From positions 1-22,516 of the forward strand of contig URCY01000028.1 of assembly GCA_900546415.1 (NCBI GenBank): a stretch of 22,516 nucleotides of DNA, read 5' to 3'. The position numbers and the translations under genes were made by a program. Shown here piece by piece: positions 6,492 through 15,537 of this stretch (its first letter is position 1; each line of letters opens with the position of its first letter). The DNA is from an uncultured Eubacteriales bacterium (lineage in GTDB: Bacteria; Bacillota; Clostridia; Oscillospirales; Oscillospiraceae). The notes under the pieces were generated by a model, which saw only the letters and a program-made list of their open reading frames with translations, was not told the DNA's origin and did not search any database.

Positions 6492-7619
6492 TTATGCTCT
6501 GCGTGTCTCCGCCAGCTCGAGAAGAATGCGGTAGATACGGTCGGCCGAGTCGATCACGGCCACGTCGCGCATCGCCTTGCGCATCGCCTGACGGCGGTCG
6601 TCGTCGGCGAGCAGCGCCTTGGTCGTTTGAAAAAGCGTCTCGCCGTCGCAGTCGCGCTCGTGCAGGACGATCGCCGCACCGCGATGCTCCAGAATCGCGG
6701 CATTGCGCTCCTGATGGTTATTCGTCACGTTCGGCGACGGGACGATGATGCAGGGCGTCGCCGCAGCGGCGATCTCGTTGAGCGTTGAGGCGCCCGCGCG
6801 GCTGATGACCACGTCCGCCGCCGCCATGAGCGTCGGCATATTATAGATATATTCCTGCATCGTGATGCGCGGATGCCGCGCAAGATCGACGCCGTGCTCC
6901 CTGACATATTCCGGCATCCAGCGCCAGCCGAACGAGCCGGTCGCGTGGACGTGCCGCCAAGGCTCGTTCAGCTCCAGGCGCATGAAATCGACGATTTTTT
7001 TGTTCATCTCCCGCGCGCCGAGGCTGCCCCACGCCGAGACGATCAGCGGCTCGTCGCCAAGCCCCAGCTCTCTGCGTGCGTCCTCGCGCTTGGTGAAGAC
7101 GAATTCCTCCTGCACGGGCATTCCGACGGCGATCACGCGGTCGGCGTGCTTATACTGGTCGCGGCTCTCGGCAAAGCTGACGAGAATGCGGTCGACCCTG
7201 TCGCAGACCATGCGCGTGGCAAGGCCGGGGACGGCATTCGCCTCGTGCAGCGCGGTCGGGATATGCCGGTGCGCCGCCTGATGCAGGATTGGGAAGCTGG
7301 CGTAGCCGCCCGTGCCGAGCACGACATCCGGCCGGAAGCTGTCGAGAATTTCATCCGCACGATGAAATGCACGACGGATCGCGCCGACGGCGCGGATGTT
7401 GTGCATCACGTCCTTCGGATGAAGGCTGCGCAGGAAGTTGGAGACCGTCAGCGTTTCGATCGCAAAGCCCTCGCGCGGGACGAGATCGGTCTCCATACCG
7501 TCGTCCGCGCCGACAAACAGGATGTTGCTGCCCGGCTTGCGCTCGCGCAGCAGCTTCGCAACGGCGAGCGCCGGGTTGATGTGGCCGCCGGTGCCGCCGC
7601 AGGTGAAAATGACATTCAT
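6492..7619 (-). CDS. murG: Lipid II synthase MurG (UDP-GlcNAc transferase)
   Basis: A peripheral inner-face glycosyltransferase of 375 residues that adds GlcNAc to lipid I to make lipid II. The N-terminal CGGTGGHINPALAVA (about 7-21) is the family diphosphate/lipid-binding glycine loop; HEANAVPGLATR corresponds to the HEQN...G block; and SRAGASTLNEIAAAATPCIIVPSP with NNHQERNA is the donor-sugar UDP-GlcNAc site in the C-terminal domain. The length is slightly above the Escherichia coli enzyme. The ATG at 7619 follows ftsW by 10 bp, consistent with one operon and likely coupled translation. Confidence 0.97.
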   Translation of the reverse strand: MNVIFTCGGTGGHINPALAVAKLLRERKPGSNILFVGADDGMETDLVPREGFAIETLTVSNFLRSLHPKDVMHNIRAVGAIRRAFHRADEILDSFRPDVVLGTGGYASFPILHQAAHRHIPTALHEANAVPGLATRMVCDRVDRILVSFAESRDQYKHADRVIAVGMPVQEEFVFTKREDARRELGLGDEPLIVSAWGSLGAREMNKKIVDFMRLELNEPWRHVHATGSFGWRWMPEYVREHGVDLARHPRITMQEYIYNMPTLMAAADVVISRAGASTLNEIAAAATPCIIVPSPNVTNNHQERNAAILEHRGAAIVLHERDCDGETLFQTTKALLADDDRRQAMRKAMRDVAVIDSADRIYRILLELAETRRA

Positions 7620-7629
7620 AAAAAGCCCC

Positions 7630-8757
7630 CTAATCGCCGATGCTGCGGGAAATATTCAGCATGATCCCGCATTCGGCAAGCTGCATGACGAGCGCCGTGC
7701 CGCCGGACGAGAAAAACGGCAGCGAAATGCCGGTCGAAGGCAGCAGGTTCGTCACGACCGCGACGTTCAAAATGACCTGAATGGCCAGAAGCGCGGTCAG
7801 ACCGACGCCGAGCAGCATAGAAAAACGGTCGCGCGCGTGGATGGCGATCCAGAAGCCCCGGATGATGAGCAGCGCAAACAGCAGCAGGATCGCCACTGCT
7901 CCGATGAAGCCCAGCTCCTCGCAGACCACCGCGAAAATATAGTCGTTGTGCTCCTCCGGCAGGTAGAGATATTTCTGCCGCCCCTTGCCGAAGCCCAGCC
8001 CGAGCAGGCCGCCCGAGCCGATCGCATATTCCGATTGCAGGATCTGATAGCCCTCGTCGGAGGCATAGTGCTCCGGATCGCGCCACGCCATGATGCGGTC
8101 GCTGGTATAGCCGCCGCTCAGCAGCAGCGCCGCCAAGGCCGCCGCGGCCAGCACGGCCACGACGATCAGACATTTTCGGTTCGCGCCGCCGACGAAGAGC
8201 AGCACGCCCGTCAGCATACAGAGGATGATGATCGCGGAAAAATGCGGCTCAAGCTTCAGCAGCACGGCGAACACCGCCAGCGGCAGCACGCAGATCAGGA
8301 AGACCGGCACGGAGCGCGCGTTGGCCTGATATTTGTCGAGCATCGCCGCAAGATAGACCACAAGGGAGAATTTTGCGATCTCGGACGGCTGGAGGCTCGT
8401 GAAGCCGAGGTTGATCCAGCGCGTCGCGCCGTTTGAGTTCGTGCCGATCACGAGCACCAGCACCAGCAGCACCGTTGCGGCCGCAAGGATCAGCCAGTTG
8501 CATTTTTCATACCAGCGGTACGGCACGCGGCTGACAAGCAGCATCACGACCGTCCCGAGCGCGGCGAAAACGAGCTGGCTCGTGAAATACCGCGCGGAAT
8601 TGCCGGTGAGGTAATAGGCGCGGGCATAGCTCGCGGAGAAGAGCATGATGAGGCCGACCGCGACCAGCAGCAGCGTCAGGATCAGATAGGGCACGTCGAG
8701 CATTCCCAGGTCGCGGGATCTTTCCCTCTGCGTCTGCAAGCGACGCCGCTGTGTCAT
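7630..8757 (-). CDS. ftsW: SEDS peptidoglycan polymerase FtsW/SpoVE
   Basis: A polytopic membrane protein (375 residues, about ten hydrophobic segments) of the SEDS family, which polymerises lipid II into glycan strands together with a class B PBP, here probably the SpoVD-like protein of the same operon. Signatures: GATRWINLGFTSLQPSEIAKF (about 110-130), the long extracytoplasmic loop ending in YQILQSEYAIGSGGLLGLGFG, and PSTGISLPFFSSGG near the C-terminus. The start at 8757 has GGAGG about 9 bp upstream. Whether it serves vegetative division (FtsW) or cortex synthesis (SpoVE) cannot be told from sequence. It sits directly after mraY, where murD is normally found. Confidence 0.93.
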   Translation of the reverse strand: MTQRRRLQTQRERSRDLGMLDVPYLILTLLLVAVGLIMLFSASYARAYYLTGNSARYFTSQLVFAALGTVVMLLVSRVPYRWYEKCNWLILAAATVLLVLVLVIGTNSNGATRWINLGFTSLQPSEIAKFSLVVYLAAMLDKYQANARSVPVFLICVLPLAVFAVLLKLEPHFSAIIILCMLTGVLLFVGGANRKCLIVVAVLAAAALAALLLSGGYTSDRIMAWRDPEHYASDEGYQILQSEYAIGSGGLLGLGFGKGRQKYLYLPEEHNDYIFAVVCEELGFIGAVAILLLFALLIIRGFWIAIHARDRFSMLLGVGLTALLAIQVILNVAVVTNLLPSTGISLPFFSSGGTALVMQLAECGIMLNISRSIGD

Positions 8758-8780
8758 GCCCCCTCACCTCCCGTCGGATC

Positions 8781-9776
8781 TCAGAACCAGATGCGCACGC
8801 CGAACCATGCAACGACGCACATCACGACCGTTGTCAGCACAAAAACCGTCCAGATCTTCTTCTCCGACCAGCCGCACATCTCAAAATGATGATGGATCGG
8901 CGCCATTTTGAAGATGCGCTTGCCGTGCGTCAGCTTGAAATAGCCGACCTGCAAAATGTCGGAGAGCGTCTCGATGATGTAGATCAAACCCACCAGCAGC
9001 AGCACAAGCGGCATATCGAGCGCAAAGGCCAGGCCGACCACCGCGCCGCCCAGAAACAGCGAGCCGGTGTCGCCCATGAAGGCCTGCGCCGGGTAAAAGT
9101 TATAGAACAGGAAGCCGATCAGGCCGCCCGCCAGCGTCGCCGGGAAGGCGGCAAGGCCGAATTTTTCCTTGCCGAGTGCCGTCACGGTGAAGAAGACCAT
9201 AACGGGCAGCGTCACGCCGCTGGCCAGACCGTCGATGCCGTCGGTCAGGTTGACCGCGTTGACACAGCCGACGATGACGAAGACCGCGACCGCGAGGTAC
9301 AGCACGGTCGGCACCTTTGCCACGGGCTGCCTGACGAACGGGATATAGAGGTCGTATTTCAGCTCACCCGTGAAATGCAGCGCCAGCAGGAAAATCACGG
9401 CGGCGGCAATTTGCAGCAGCAGCTTCTGAAGCCCGGTCAGGCCGAGGTTGCGGTGCTTCTTGACCTTGATATAATCGTCATAAAAGCCGATCGCGCCGAA
9501 CATCACGGCCAGCGCCAGCACCAGCAGATGGGTATAGTCGCCGGTGCGGTAGCCATACCAGCCGGTCACGGCGGAGAAGGCGCTCGCAAAAATGAAGCAC
9601 AGTCCGCCCATCGTGGGCGTTCCGGCCTTGCTGTTATGCCACTTTGGGCCGACCTCGCGGATCTCCTGCCCGGCCTTGAGCGCGCGCAGACGCGGGATCA
9701 GCCATTTTCCCATCAGAAACGCGGCGGCAAAGCCGACCACGATCGAAAGCATCGTCATCAATACAGGTGTGTCCAT
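8781..9776 (-). CDS. mraY: Phospho-MurNAc-pentapeptide translocase MraY
   Basis: An integral membrane enzyme (331 residues, about ten helices) that joins UDP-MurNAc-pentapeptide to undecaprenyl phosphate, giving lipid I. Visible: the YDDYIKVKKHRNLGL block with the Asp pair (D100-D101), NLTDGIDGLASG, FMGDTGS, and the HHHFE metal/active-site motif near the C-terminus. The length is close to that of other Gram-positive MraY proteins. The start at 9776 has an AAAGGA-type ribosome site about 10 bp upstream, and murF ends 18 bp before it. The enzyme is the target of tunicamycin and muraymycin-type inhibitors, from family knowledge. Confidence 0.98.
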   Translation of the reverse strand: MDTPVLMTMLSIVVGFAAAFLMGKWLIPRLRALKAGQEIREVGPKWHNSKAGTPTMGGLCFIFASAFSAVTGWYGYRTGDYTHLLVLALAVMFGAIGFYDDYIKVKKHRNLGLTGLQKLLLQIAAAVIFLLALHFTGELKYDLYIPFVRQPVAKVPTVLYLAVAVFVIVGCVNAVNLTDGIDGLASGVTLPVMVFFTVTALGKEKFGLAAFPATLAGGLIGFLFYNFYPAQAFMGDTGSLFLGGAVVGLAFALDMPLVLLLVGLIYIIETLSDILQVGYFKLTHGKRIFKMAPIHHHFEMCGWSEKKIWTVFVLTTVVMCVVAWFGVRIWF

Positions 9777-9794
9777 TTGTTTGCATTCCTTTCG

Positions 9795-11126
9795 TCAAAA
9801 GAGAAGCGGCAGCAGACGCTCCATTTTCATCCCGCGGCTGCCCTTGAGCAGCAGCGTGTCGCCGTCGCGCAGCAGCGGCTTCAGCGCCTCGGCCAGCGCC
9901 TCATGCGTCTGGAAGGCGCGCGCCTTATCCCCGGCTCCGCGCAGATAATCCGCGCGGTTCGAGCCGTAAACAAAGATCAGGTCGCAGCGCTCGGCCGCAT
10001 ACCGGCCGATCTCGAAATGCGCCTGCGGCGCGAAATCGCCCAGCTCGAGCATCCCGCCCAGCACGGCGATCCTTCTGCCCTTTGCCTGCGCCAGAACATC
10101 CAGCGACGCGCGCATGGACTCCGGCCCGGCATTGTAGCAGTCGTCGATGACCGTCACGCCGCCGTAGTGCAGGATGCGCTGCCGGTGGCCGGTGTTTTGA
10201 AACGAGGCCAGCGCCTCTGCGATGCGCGCCTCGGACACGCCGCATTTCAGGCCGACGGCCACGGCGGCCAGCGCGTCGGGCACATGGTGCAGCCCGGTCA
10301 GCGGCAGCGCGATCGGGATGCGGTGCGCCCCGGCCACGGCCGTAAAGCGGATGCCGTCCTCGCTCTGCCGGATGTCGACGGCGCGGACGTCGTTTTCCTC
10401 CCCCACGCCGAAGGTCACGGCGTGGCAGCGTCCGGCCTCGCGGCGCAGCAGGTCGTTGTCGCCGCAGAAATAGCACGTTCCGCCGGGCTGCAAGCCCTCC
10501 AGAATTTCGAGCTTGGCCTTGAGAATGCCCTCGCGCGAGCCGAGGTTCTCGATGTGCATCGTGCCGACGTTCGTGATAACGGCCAGCTCCGGCCGCACCA
10601 GCGACGTCAGCAGCGACAGCTCGCCGAAATGGTTCATGCCCATCTCGAGCACGGCCGCCTGCGTCTGAGGCGTCAGCCGCAGCAGCATGACCGGCACGCC
10701 GAGGTCGTTATTATAGTTTTTTTCGGTCTTGACCGTGCTTTGCGTCGTTTCGAGCACGGCGGCGACCATTTCCTTCGTCGTCGTCTTGCCGACGCTTCCG
10801 GTGATGCCGATCACCGTGCAGGAGAGCGTTTTGCGGTATTCCCGCGCGATGCTTTGCAGCGCCGCGCGCGTATCCTCGACATAGATCGCCGGGATCTCCG
10901 GCGCAAGCGGCTTTGACGCCAGCACCGCCGCAGCGCCCGCAGCCATCGCCGCCGGGACAAAGTCATGCCCGTCGCGCTGACCGCTCAGCGCCACGAACAG
11001 CTCGCCCTGCCGCAGCAGACGGCTGTCAAACTGCGCGCCGCAGAAGCGCACGCCGGCATGGCGCGCGTCCACGCGCCCGCCGCACCACTGCGCCGCCTGC
11101 GCAAGGTCGATCATTCCGTTTCGCAT
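9795..11126 (-). CDS. murF: UDP-MurNAc-tripeptide--D-Ala-D-Ala ligase MurF
   Basis: A cytosolic Mur ligase (443 residues from 11126) that adds the D-Ala-D-Ala dipeptide to the UDP-MurNAc-tripeptide. The ATP loop GITGSVGKTTTKEM (about 107-120), the central LEMGMNHFGE block, the NAGPESM segment and the C-terminal KGSRGMKME motif all fit MurF. Two starts are possible. ATG 11126 has AGGAGG 13 bp upstream and overlaps murE by 16 bp. ATG 11114 forms an ATGA overlap with the murE stop and begins MIDLAQAAQW, which resembles typical MurF N-termini. I report the longer one without certainty. Confidence 0.96.
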   Translation of the reverse strand: MRNGMIDLAQAAQWCGGRVDARHAGVRFCGAQFDSRLLRQGELFVALSGQRDGHDFVPAAMAAGAAAVLASKPLAPEIPAIYVEDTRAALQSIAREYRKTLSCTVIGITGSVGKTTTKEMVAAVLETTQSTVKTEKNYNNDLGVPVMLLRLTPQTQAAVLEMGMNHFGELSLLTSLVRPELAVITNVGTMHIENLGSREGILKAKLEILEGLQPGGTCYFCGDNDLLRREAGRCHAVTFGVGEENDVRAVDIRQSEDGIRFTAVAGAHRIPIALPLTGLHHVPDALAAVAVGLKCGVSEARIAEALASFQNTGHRQRILHYGGVTVIDDCYNAGPESMRASLDVLAQAKGRRIAVLGGMLELGDFAPQAHFEIGRYAAERCDLIFVYGSNRADYLRGAGDKARAFQTHEALAEALKPLLRDGDTLLLKGSRGMKMERLLPLLF

Positions 11127-12559
11127 AGTGCCGCAGCGACCTCCTCGCGTTCGTCCAGATGTGTTTTTTCCGTACCGAGGATCTGATAGGTTTCATGTCC
11201 TTTTCCGGCGAGTATAATCATATCATCTTTTTGCCCCTGTTGCAAGGCCAAGCGGATCGCTTTGCGTCGGTTTTCTTCCACGAGCAGGGGCGTTTTCGTG
11301 CCCTCCATGCCCGCGAGGATCTCGCGGATGATCGCATTGGGATCCTCCGTGCGGGGATTATCCGAGGTCACGATCACAAGGTCGGCATATTCCGCAGCGA
11401 TTGCGCCCATCTTCGGGCGCTTTTCGCGGTCGCGGTCGCCGCCGCAGCCGAAGACGAGAATGATCCGTCCCCTGCTGAAATCGCGCACGGAGCGCAGCAC
11501 GTTCTTCAGCCCGTCGGGCGTATGGGCGTAGTCGATCAGGACAGTGTAGTCCCTGCCGGGCGTCGGCACGACCTCGATGCGCCCCTTGACGCCCTTCGCC
11601 CCGGAGAGCGCGCGCACGGCCTCGTCCAGTCCGATGCCCAGCTTGCGGGCGATGCCCAGCGTCACAAGACTGTTGCTGACCGTGAAGCGGCCGGGGATGC
11701 CGACGCGCAGATGCGCCCGCTGCGTCCCCTCGACGACGTCCATGGCGACGTGGTCGGCCGCAAGGTCGATATGCTCCGCGCGCAGCTCCGCCCGCTCGGT
11801 GCAGCCGACGGTGAAGCACTTGCAGGCGGCCTGCTCCATCATGGTCTGCGCGCTTGGGTCGTCCAGATTGAACACGCCCTCGGCGCAGTGGCGGAAGAGG
11901 ATCGCCTTGGCCTTGCCGTATTCCTCCATGGTCTTATGAAAATCGAGGTGATCCTCAGTCAGATTCGTGAACGCGCCGACCGCAAAGGGGATCTCATCGA
12001 CGCGGTGCAGGAACAGCGCGTGCGACGAGCACTCCATCACGACGTGGGTGCAGCCCGCGTCGCGCATCCGCGCCAGCAGCCCCTGCAGCTCGAAGCTCTC
12101 CGGCGTCGTGCGCTCGGTCTCGAGGCGCTCGTCTCCGACCATGTTGCAGATCGTACCGATCAGGCCGACCTTGGCCTGCACGGCCTGCTCCAGAACCGCC
12201 TTGAGCAGATAGGTGATCGAGGTCTTGCCGTTCGTGCCGGTCACGCCGACGATCTTCATGCTCTCGGCCGGACGGCCGTACCAGTTTGCGCCAAGGCGCG
12301 CCAAGGCGCGGCGGCTGTCGCGCACCTGGATCCACGGCGCGTCCTTCGGCTGCTTCCATTCGCAGACGACCACGCCCGCCCCGGCCTCGACCGCCGCAGG
12401 GATGTAACTGTGCCCGTCGGCCGCGTAGCCGGCGATCGCGACGAACATCGCGCCCGGCGTCACGTCCCGCGAGGAATGGCACACGGCGGGAATTTCCATA
12501 TCGAGCGGCACATGGACGGCAACAACGTCCACGCCCGCGAGCAATTCTCTCAGAAGCAT
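11111..12559 (-). CDS. murE: UDP-MurNAc-tripeptide synthetase MurE, meso-DAP type
   Basis: A 482-residue cytosolic ligase that attaches the third stem-peptide residue to UDP-MurNAc-L-Ala-D-Glu. The N-terminal nucleotide-binding domain contains the HSSRDVTPGAMFVAI block, followed by GVTGTNGKTSITYL (ATP loop, about 110-123), ECSSHAL, and the specificity motif DNPR at about 400-403 within SDNPRTEDP. In this family DNPR recognises meso-diaminopimelate, whereas Lys-adding enzymes differ here, so a DAP-type wall is predicted. The start has TAGGAG 9 bp upstream and lies 12 bp after the spoVD-like stop codon. Confidence 0.97.
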   Translation of the reverse strand: MLLRELLAGVDVVAVHVPLDMEIPAVCHSSRDVTPGAMFVAIAGYAADGHSYIPAAVEAGAGVVVCEWKQPKDAPWIQVRDSRRALARLGANWYGRPAESMKIVGVTGTNGKTSITYLLKAVLEQAVQAKVGLIGTICNMVGDERLETERTTPESFELQGLLARMRDAGCTHVVMECSSHALFLHRVDEIPFAVGAFTNLTEDHLDFHKTMEEYGKAKAILFRHCAEGVFNLDDPSAQTMMEQAACKCFTVGCTERAELRAEHIDLAADHVAMDVVEGTQRAHLRVGIPGRFTVSNSLVTLGIARKLGIGLDEAVRALSGAKGVKGRIEVVPTPGRDYTVLIDYAHTPDGLKNVLRSVRDFSRGRIILVFGCGGDRDREKRPKMGAIAAEYADLVIVTSDNPRTEDPNAIIREILAGMEGTKTPLLVEENRRKAIRLALQQGQKDDMIILAGKGHETYQILGTEKTHLDEREEVAAALCETE

Positions 12560-12571
12560 TGCTTTTATCTC

Positions 12572-14920
12572 CTAATCTACATTTTCCGTGTCGGTGAACA
12601 CGACGGTGACCGTCGTGCCGCGCGGCACCCTTGTGCCGGGGTCAAGCTCCTGCGAGGTGGCGGTGACATTGCCGACCTGCCGGTCGCTGCCCTTGATCTG
12701 CAGGTACAGCCCCAGCTCGTTCAGGCACTGCGTCGCCTCCTCGATCGTCATGCCGCGCAGCTCCGGCACGCTGACCTCGCCCGTCGGCATGGAATCATCG
12801 GTGTATAACAGGACGGTCGAGCCGCCCGGAACCTCCTTGCCCGGTGCGGGGCTTTGGCTCACGACGGCCTCCCCGCTGCCGATCACACGGCATTCCAGCC
12901 CGGCGTCCCTCAGAAGCTGCCGCGCCTCGGCGGGCGTCTTGCCGCGCACGTCGGGCATGGCCACGTTCACGCGCGCCAGATCGTCCTCGTCATAGACCGG
13001 CTCGACGCCCAGATAGGGCAGAATGTCCTCAAAGACCGCCGCGACAGTCGGCGCGGCCATCACGCCGCCGGAGATCACCTGTCCGGTGTTTCCGGGGGTG
13101 TCGAGCGCGATCAGCACGACGTACTGCGGATCGTCGATCGGCGCGATGCCGACGAAGGAGACGATCTTATCGCGCGTCCCCTGCCCGTTTTCGTCGCGGA
13201 CGTCGATCTTTTCGGCCGTTCCGGTCTTGCCGCCGACGCGGTATCCGACGACCTTGCCGTTTGAGGCCGTGCCGTCGGTCACGACGGATTCCAGCAGGCC
13301 GCACATGGTCTGCGAGGTCGCCTCGGAGATCACCTGCCGCACGACCGTGCGCTCGTTCCGGCTGACGACATTGCCGTCCGGGTCGAGCACCTGCGAGACG
13401 ATGTAGGGCTTGAGCAGATAGCCGCCGTTCACGACCGCCGAGACCGCCCGCACGAGCTGCATCGGCGTGACCTTGACGGTCTGGCCGAAGGAGGTGCTGA
13501 TGAGGTAGCTCGTGCCGTACTGCGCGGTATCGACGAGGTGCTCGCGTGCGTGGAACACGCCCGAGGCCTCGCCCGGCAGGTCGACGCCCGACGTCTCCAT
13601 CAGGCCGAACGCACTGCAATAATTATAAAACGTCTCGCCGCCCATTTTCAAGCCGATTTTTGCAAAAGCGAGATTGCAGGAATTTTGCAGCGCCTCGGCG
13701 GTCGTCTCCGAGCCGTGCCCGGCGGCGCGCCAGCAGTTGAGCACCTGCGAGCGTCCCTCGAACTTCTCGTGGCCGCCGCAGTAAAAATGATCGTCGAGCG
13801 TGACCGCACCGCTGTCAAGCGCCGAGGCCAGCGTGATGATCTTGAAGGTCGAGCCGGGCTCATAGCCGTCGCTGACGCAGCGGTTGCGCCACTGGCTCAG
13901 CCGCGCCTCGGCCACCGCGTCGTTATATTGGTCAAGCGCCTCGTCGCGCGCACTGCCCTCAGGCAGCTGCATGGCCGCGTCGTACAGCGCGTCCAGCTCG
14001 GCGGATTTTTTGTCGTTTGCGATCGTCAGATACTGGTTCGGGTCATAGCCGCCCAGCGTCGCCATGGCGACGATCTCGCCGGTCTGGCAGTTCATGACGA
14101 TGCCGAAAGCGCCGTTCTGCACGTCGTAGGCGTCGATGGCGTCCTTCATGCGCTTCTCCAGCGCCCGCTGCACCGTCAGATCGAGCGTCAGCTCCAGACT
14201 GCTGCCGTCGGTCGCGCGGTAATATTTCTCAAAGGAATAGAGCATCTCGGTCTCGTTGTTGCCGCGCGTGGTGATAACGGCGCCTGCCGTACCCTGAAGC
14301 GTCTTGTTATAATAGGCCTCCAGCCCCTCCGAGCCGACGTTGTCGGAATTCGTGAAGCCCAGAAGCTGGCTGGCCACGCTGCCGTTGGGGTAATATCGCA
14401 GGGAATCCTGCTCCAGATAAACGCCGGTGATGTCGTTTTCATTCAAAAACGCGCGAACCTGATTGCAGACCTCCAGCCCCTGCCGCCGCTTGAGCACCTT
14501 ATAGCGCATCTGCGTGTCGGCAGCCTGCTCCTTGATGAAATCCTCGCTGATGTCGAGGATCGGGGCGAGATTTTTCGCCAGAAGATCGAGGTCGACGCCG
14601 TTCTGCCTGAGCTGCAAAGGGTCGAGAAAGATCGTCTCGACCGAGGACGACGCCGCCAGCAGCTCCATATTCCGGTCATAGACCGCGCCGCGCGAGGCCG
14701 TCACGCGCGTGCTGCGCGTCTGGTTGCTGATCGCCTTGGCCTCATAATAATCGTGGTCCACGAGCATCAGCTTGACGAGCCGCCCCGCAAGCACCAGAAA
14801 CGCGGCCACGCCCAGCAGCGCCATTGCCGCAAGAATCGAGCGCCGAACCGACGTGTCCGAAACGCTGCGCGTCCGCCTGACCGGCGCGGGCGGTCTTTTA
14901 TTCAGTTCCCCACGCTTCAT
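12572..14920 (-). CDS. PASTA-domain class B penicillin-binding protein (SpoVD/FtsI-like)
   Basis: A septal D,D-transpeptidase of 782 residues. Order: short basic cytoplasmic tail, one transmembrane helix (about 27-52), the non-penicillin-binding dimerisation domain starting at RGAVYDRN (about 77-84), and the transpeptidase domain with active-site STFK (S357-K360), SCN (414-416) and KTG (565-567). Two C-terminal PASTA domains follow (about 652-708 and 715-778). Compared with classical SpoVD there is an extra acidic helical stretch before the active site (about 300-345). The ATG at 14920 has TAAGGAG 13 bp upstream; a GTG four codons earlier lies only 1 bp from that site and is rejected. The PASTA domains match SpoVD and PbpB equally, so vegetative or sporulation use remains open. 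Confidence 0.95.
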   Translation of the reverse strand: MKRGELNKRPPAPVRRTRSVSDTSVRRSILAAMALLGVAAFLVLAGRLVKLMLVDHDYYEAKAISNQTRSTRVTASRGAVYDRNMELLAASSSVETIFLDPLQLRQNGVDLDLLAKNLAPILDISEDFIKEQAADTQMRYKVLKRRQGLEVCNQVRAFLNENDITGVYLEQDSLRYYPNGSVASQLLGFTNSDNVGSEGLEAYYNKTLQGTAGAVITTRGNNETEMLYSFEKYYRATDGSSLELTLDLTVQRALEKRMKDAIDAYDVQNGAFGIVMNCQTGEIVAMATLGGYDPNQYLTIANDKKSAELDALYDAAMQLPEGSARDEALDQYNDAVAEARLSQWRNRCVSDGYEPGSTFKIITLASALDSGAVTLDDHFYCGGHEKFEGRSQVLNCWRAAGHGSETTAEALQNSCNLAFAKIGLKMGGETFYNYCSAFGLMETSGVDLPGEASGVFHAREHLVDTAQYGTSYLISTSFGQTVKVTPMQLVRAVSAVVNGGYLLKPYIVSQVLDPDGNVVSRNERTVVRQVISEATSQTMCGLLESVVTDGTASNGKVVGYRVGGKTGTAEKIDVRDENGQGTRDKIVSFVGIAPIDDPQYVVLIALDTPGNTGQVISGGVMAAPTVAAVFEDILPYLGVEPVYDEDDLARVNVAMPDVRGKTPAEARQLLRDAGLECRVIGSGEAVVSQSPAPGKEVPGGSTVLLYTDDSMPTGEVSVPELRGMTIEEATQCLNELGLYLQIKGSDRQVGNVTATSQELDPGTRVPRGTTVTVVFTDTENVD

Positions 14921-14956
14921 CCCGGCTGTCACGCTCCTTACGCAAGCGATAAAATC

Positions 14957-14982
14957 GGGCGGCAGTCCGAGAAGTGCCGCCC
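14957..14982 (-). promoter_or_regulatory. Stem-loop between ftsL and the PBP gene
   Basis: A perfect 8-bp stem (GGGCGGCA 14957-14964 with TGCCGCCC 14975-14982) and a 10-nt loop in the 81-bp ftsL-PBP gap. On the - strand it is followed by GATTTTAT, resembling a weak intrinsic terminator. It may act as a partial terminator, a processing site or an mRNA stability element inside the dcw operon. Confidence 0.5.
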
Positions 14983-15001
14983 TTGAACTATATGTACAAC
15001 C

Positions 15002-15514
15002 TCAGGAGAAATATGCCTTCAGATCCGATAAAACATAGCGAAACGCATCGTAAACCCGCTCGAACACGTTGCGCTCCGCCGGAGGTGTATAGACCTCCGT
15101 GGTGTCGGCGGGCGCGACCTCGACATAGATCTTTTGCAGCGGGCTGGCCTCATGCAGCCCAAGCTCCCGCGCGCGCCGCTCGACCTGCTGCAGGTCCAGC
15201 CCGGCCTCGTATTCCGAGCGCAGCGCGTCGCTCTGCTCGTTGAGCTTCACGACGGTCTGCTTCAACTCGCCGACCTCGCTTTTCAGCTCGTACAGCCGCA
15301 CATAGCTGAACACGACCAAAAACAGCAGGAACAGCGCCGCTGCCGCGCCGACCGCGGCCGTCAGGGAGATCGCCGCGCGCGGCCTCTGCGCGGGCTTCTC
15401 CCGCGCCGGGACGTCCGGCAGGCGCTTCGGCTTTTTTGAAAGAGAACGCGCCGTGCTTTCCCGCGCGGCGTAAACATCGACCGCTGCGCTGCCGTCCGTG
15501 CGATATTGCCGCAT
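15002..15514 (-). CDS. ftsL: Septum protein FtsL-like
   Basis: A 170-residue bitopic membrane protein assigned to the FtsL/DivIC-type divisome subunits by layout and place. It has a basic cytoplasmic region (about 1-47), a single transmembrane helix (about 49-71, AISLTAAVGAAAALFLLFLVVFSYV), a coiled coil directly after it (about 73-112, RLYELKSEVGELKQTVVKLNEQSDALRSEYEAG), an LQQVERRARELGLHEA segment typical of the family, and a C-terminal tail of about 40 residues. FtsL proteins are poorly conserved, so context (between rsmH and the PBP gene) carries much of the weight. A GGAGG lies about 8 bp before the ATG. Confidence 0.9.
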   Translation of the reverse strand: MRQYRTDGSAAVDVYAARESTARSLSKKPKRLPDVPAREKPAQRPRAAISLTAAVGAAAALFLLFLVVFSYVRLYELKSEVGELKQTVVKLNEQSDALRSEYEAGLDLQQVERRARELGLHEASPLQKIYVEVAPADTTEVYTPPAERNVFERVYDAFRYVLSDLKAYFS

Positions 15515-15537
15515 GACGCGTCCTCCCTTCTGGATTC

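Noticed and set aside
8751..10916. A 721-codon + strand open frame opposite mraY and murF
   Set aside because: It is the antisense shadow of two clear genes in GC-rich DNA; the translation is His/Gln/Arg-rich with no domain pattern and no ribosome site.
11159..12808. A 549-codon + strand open frame opposite murE
   Set aside because: Antisense shadow of murE, with low-complexity translation and no recognisable motifs.
13538..14986. A 482-codon + strand open frame opposite the PASTA PBP gene
   Set aside because: Shadow frame; the PBP on the other strand has all three catalytic motifs intact.
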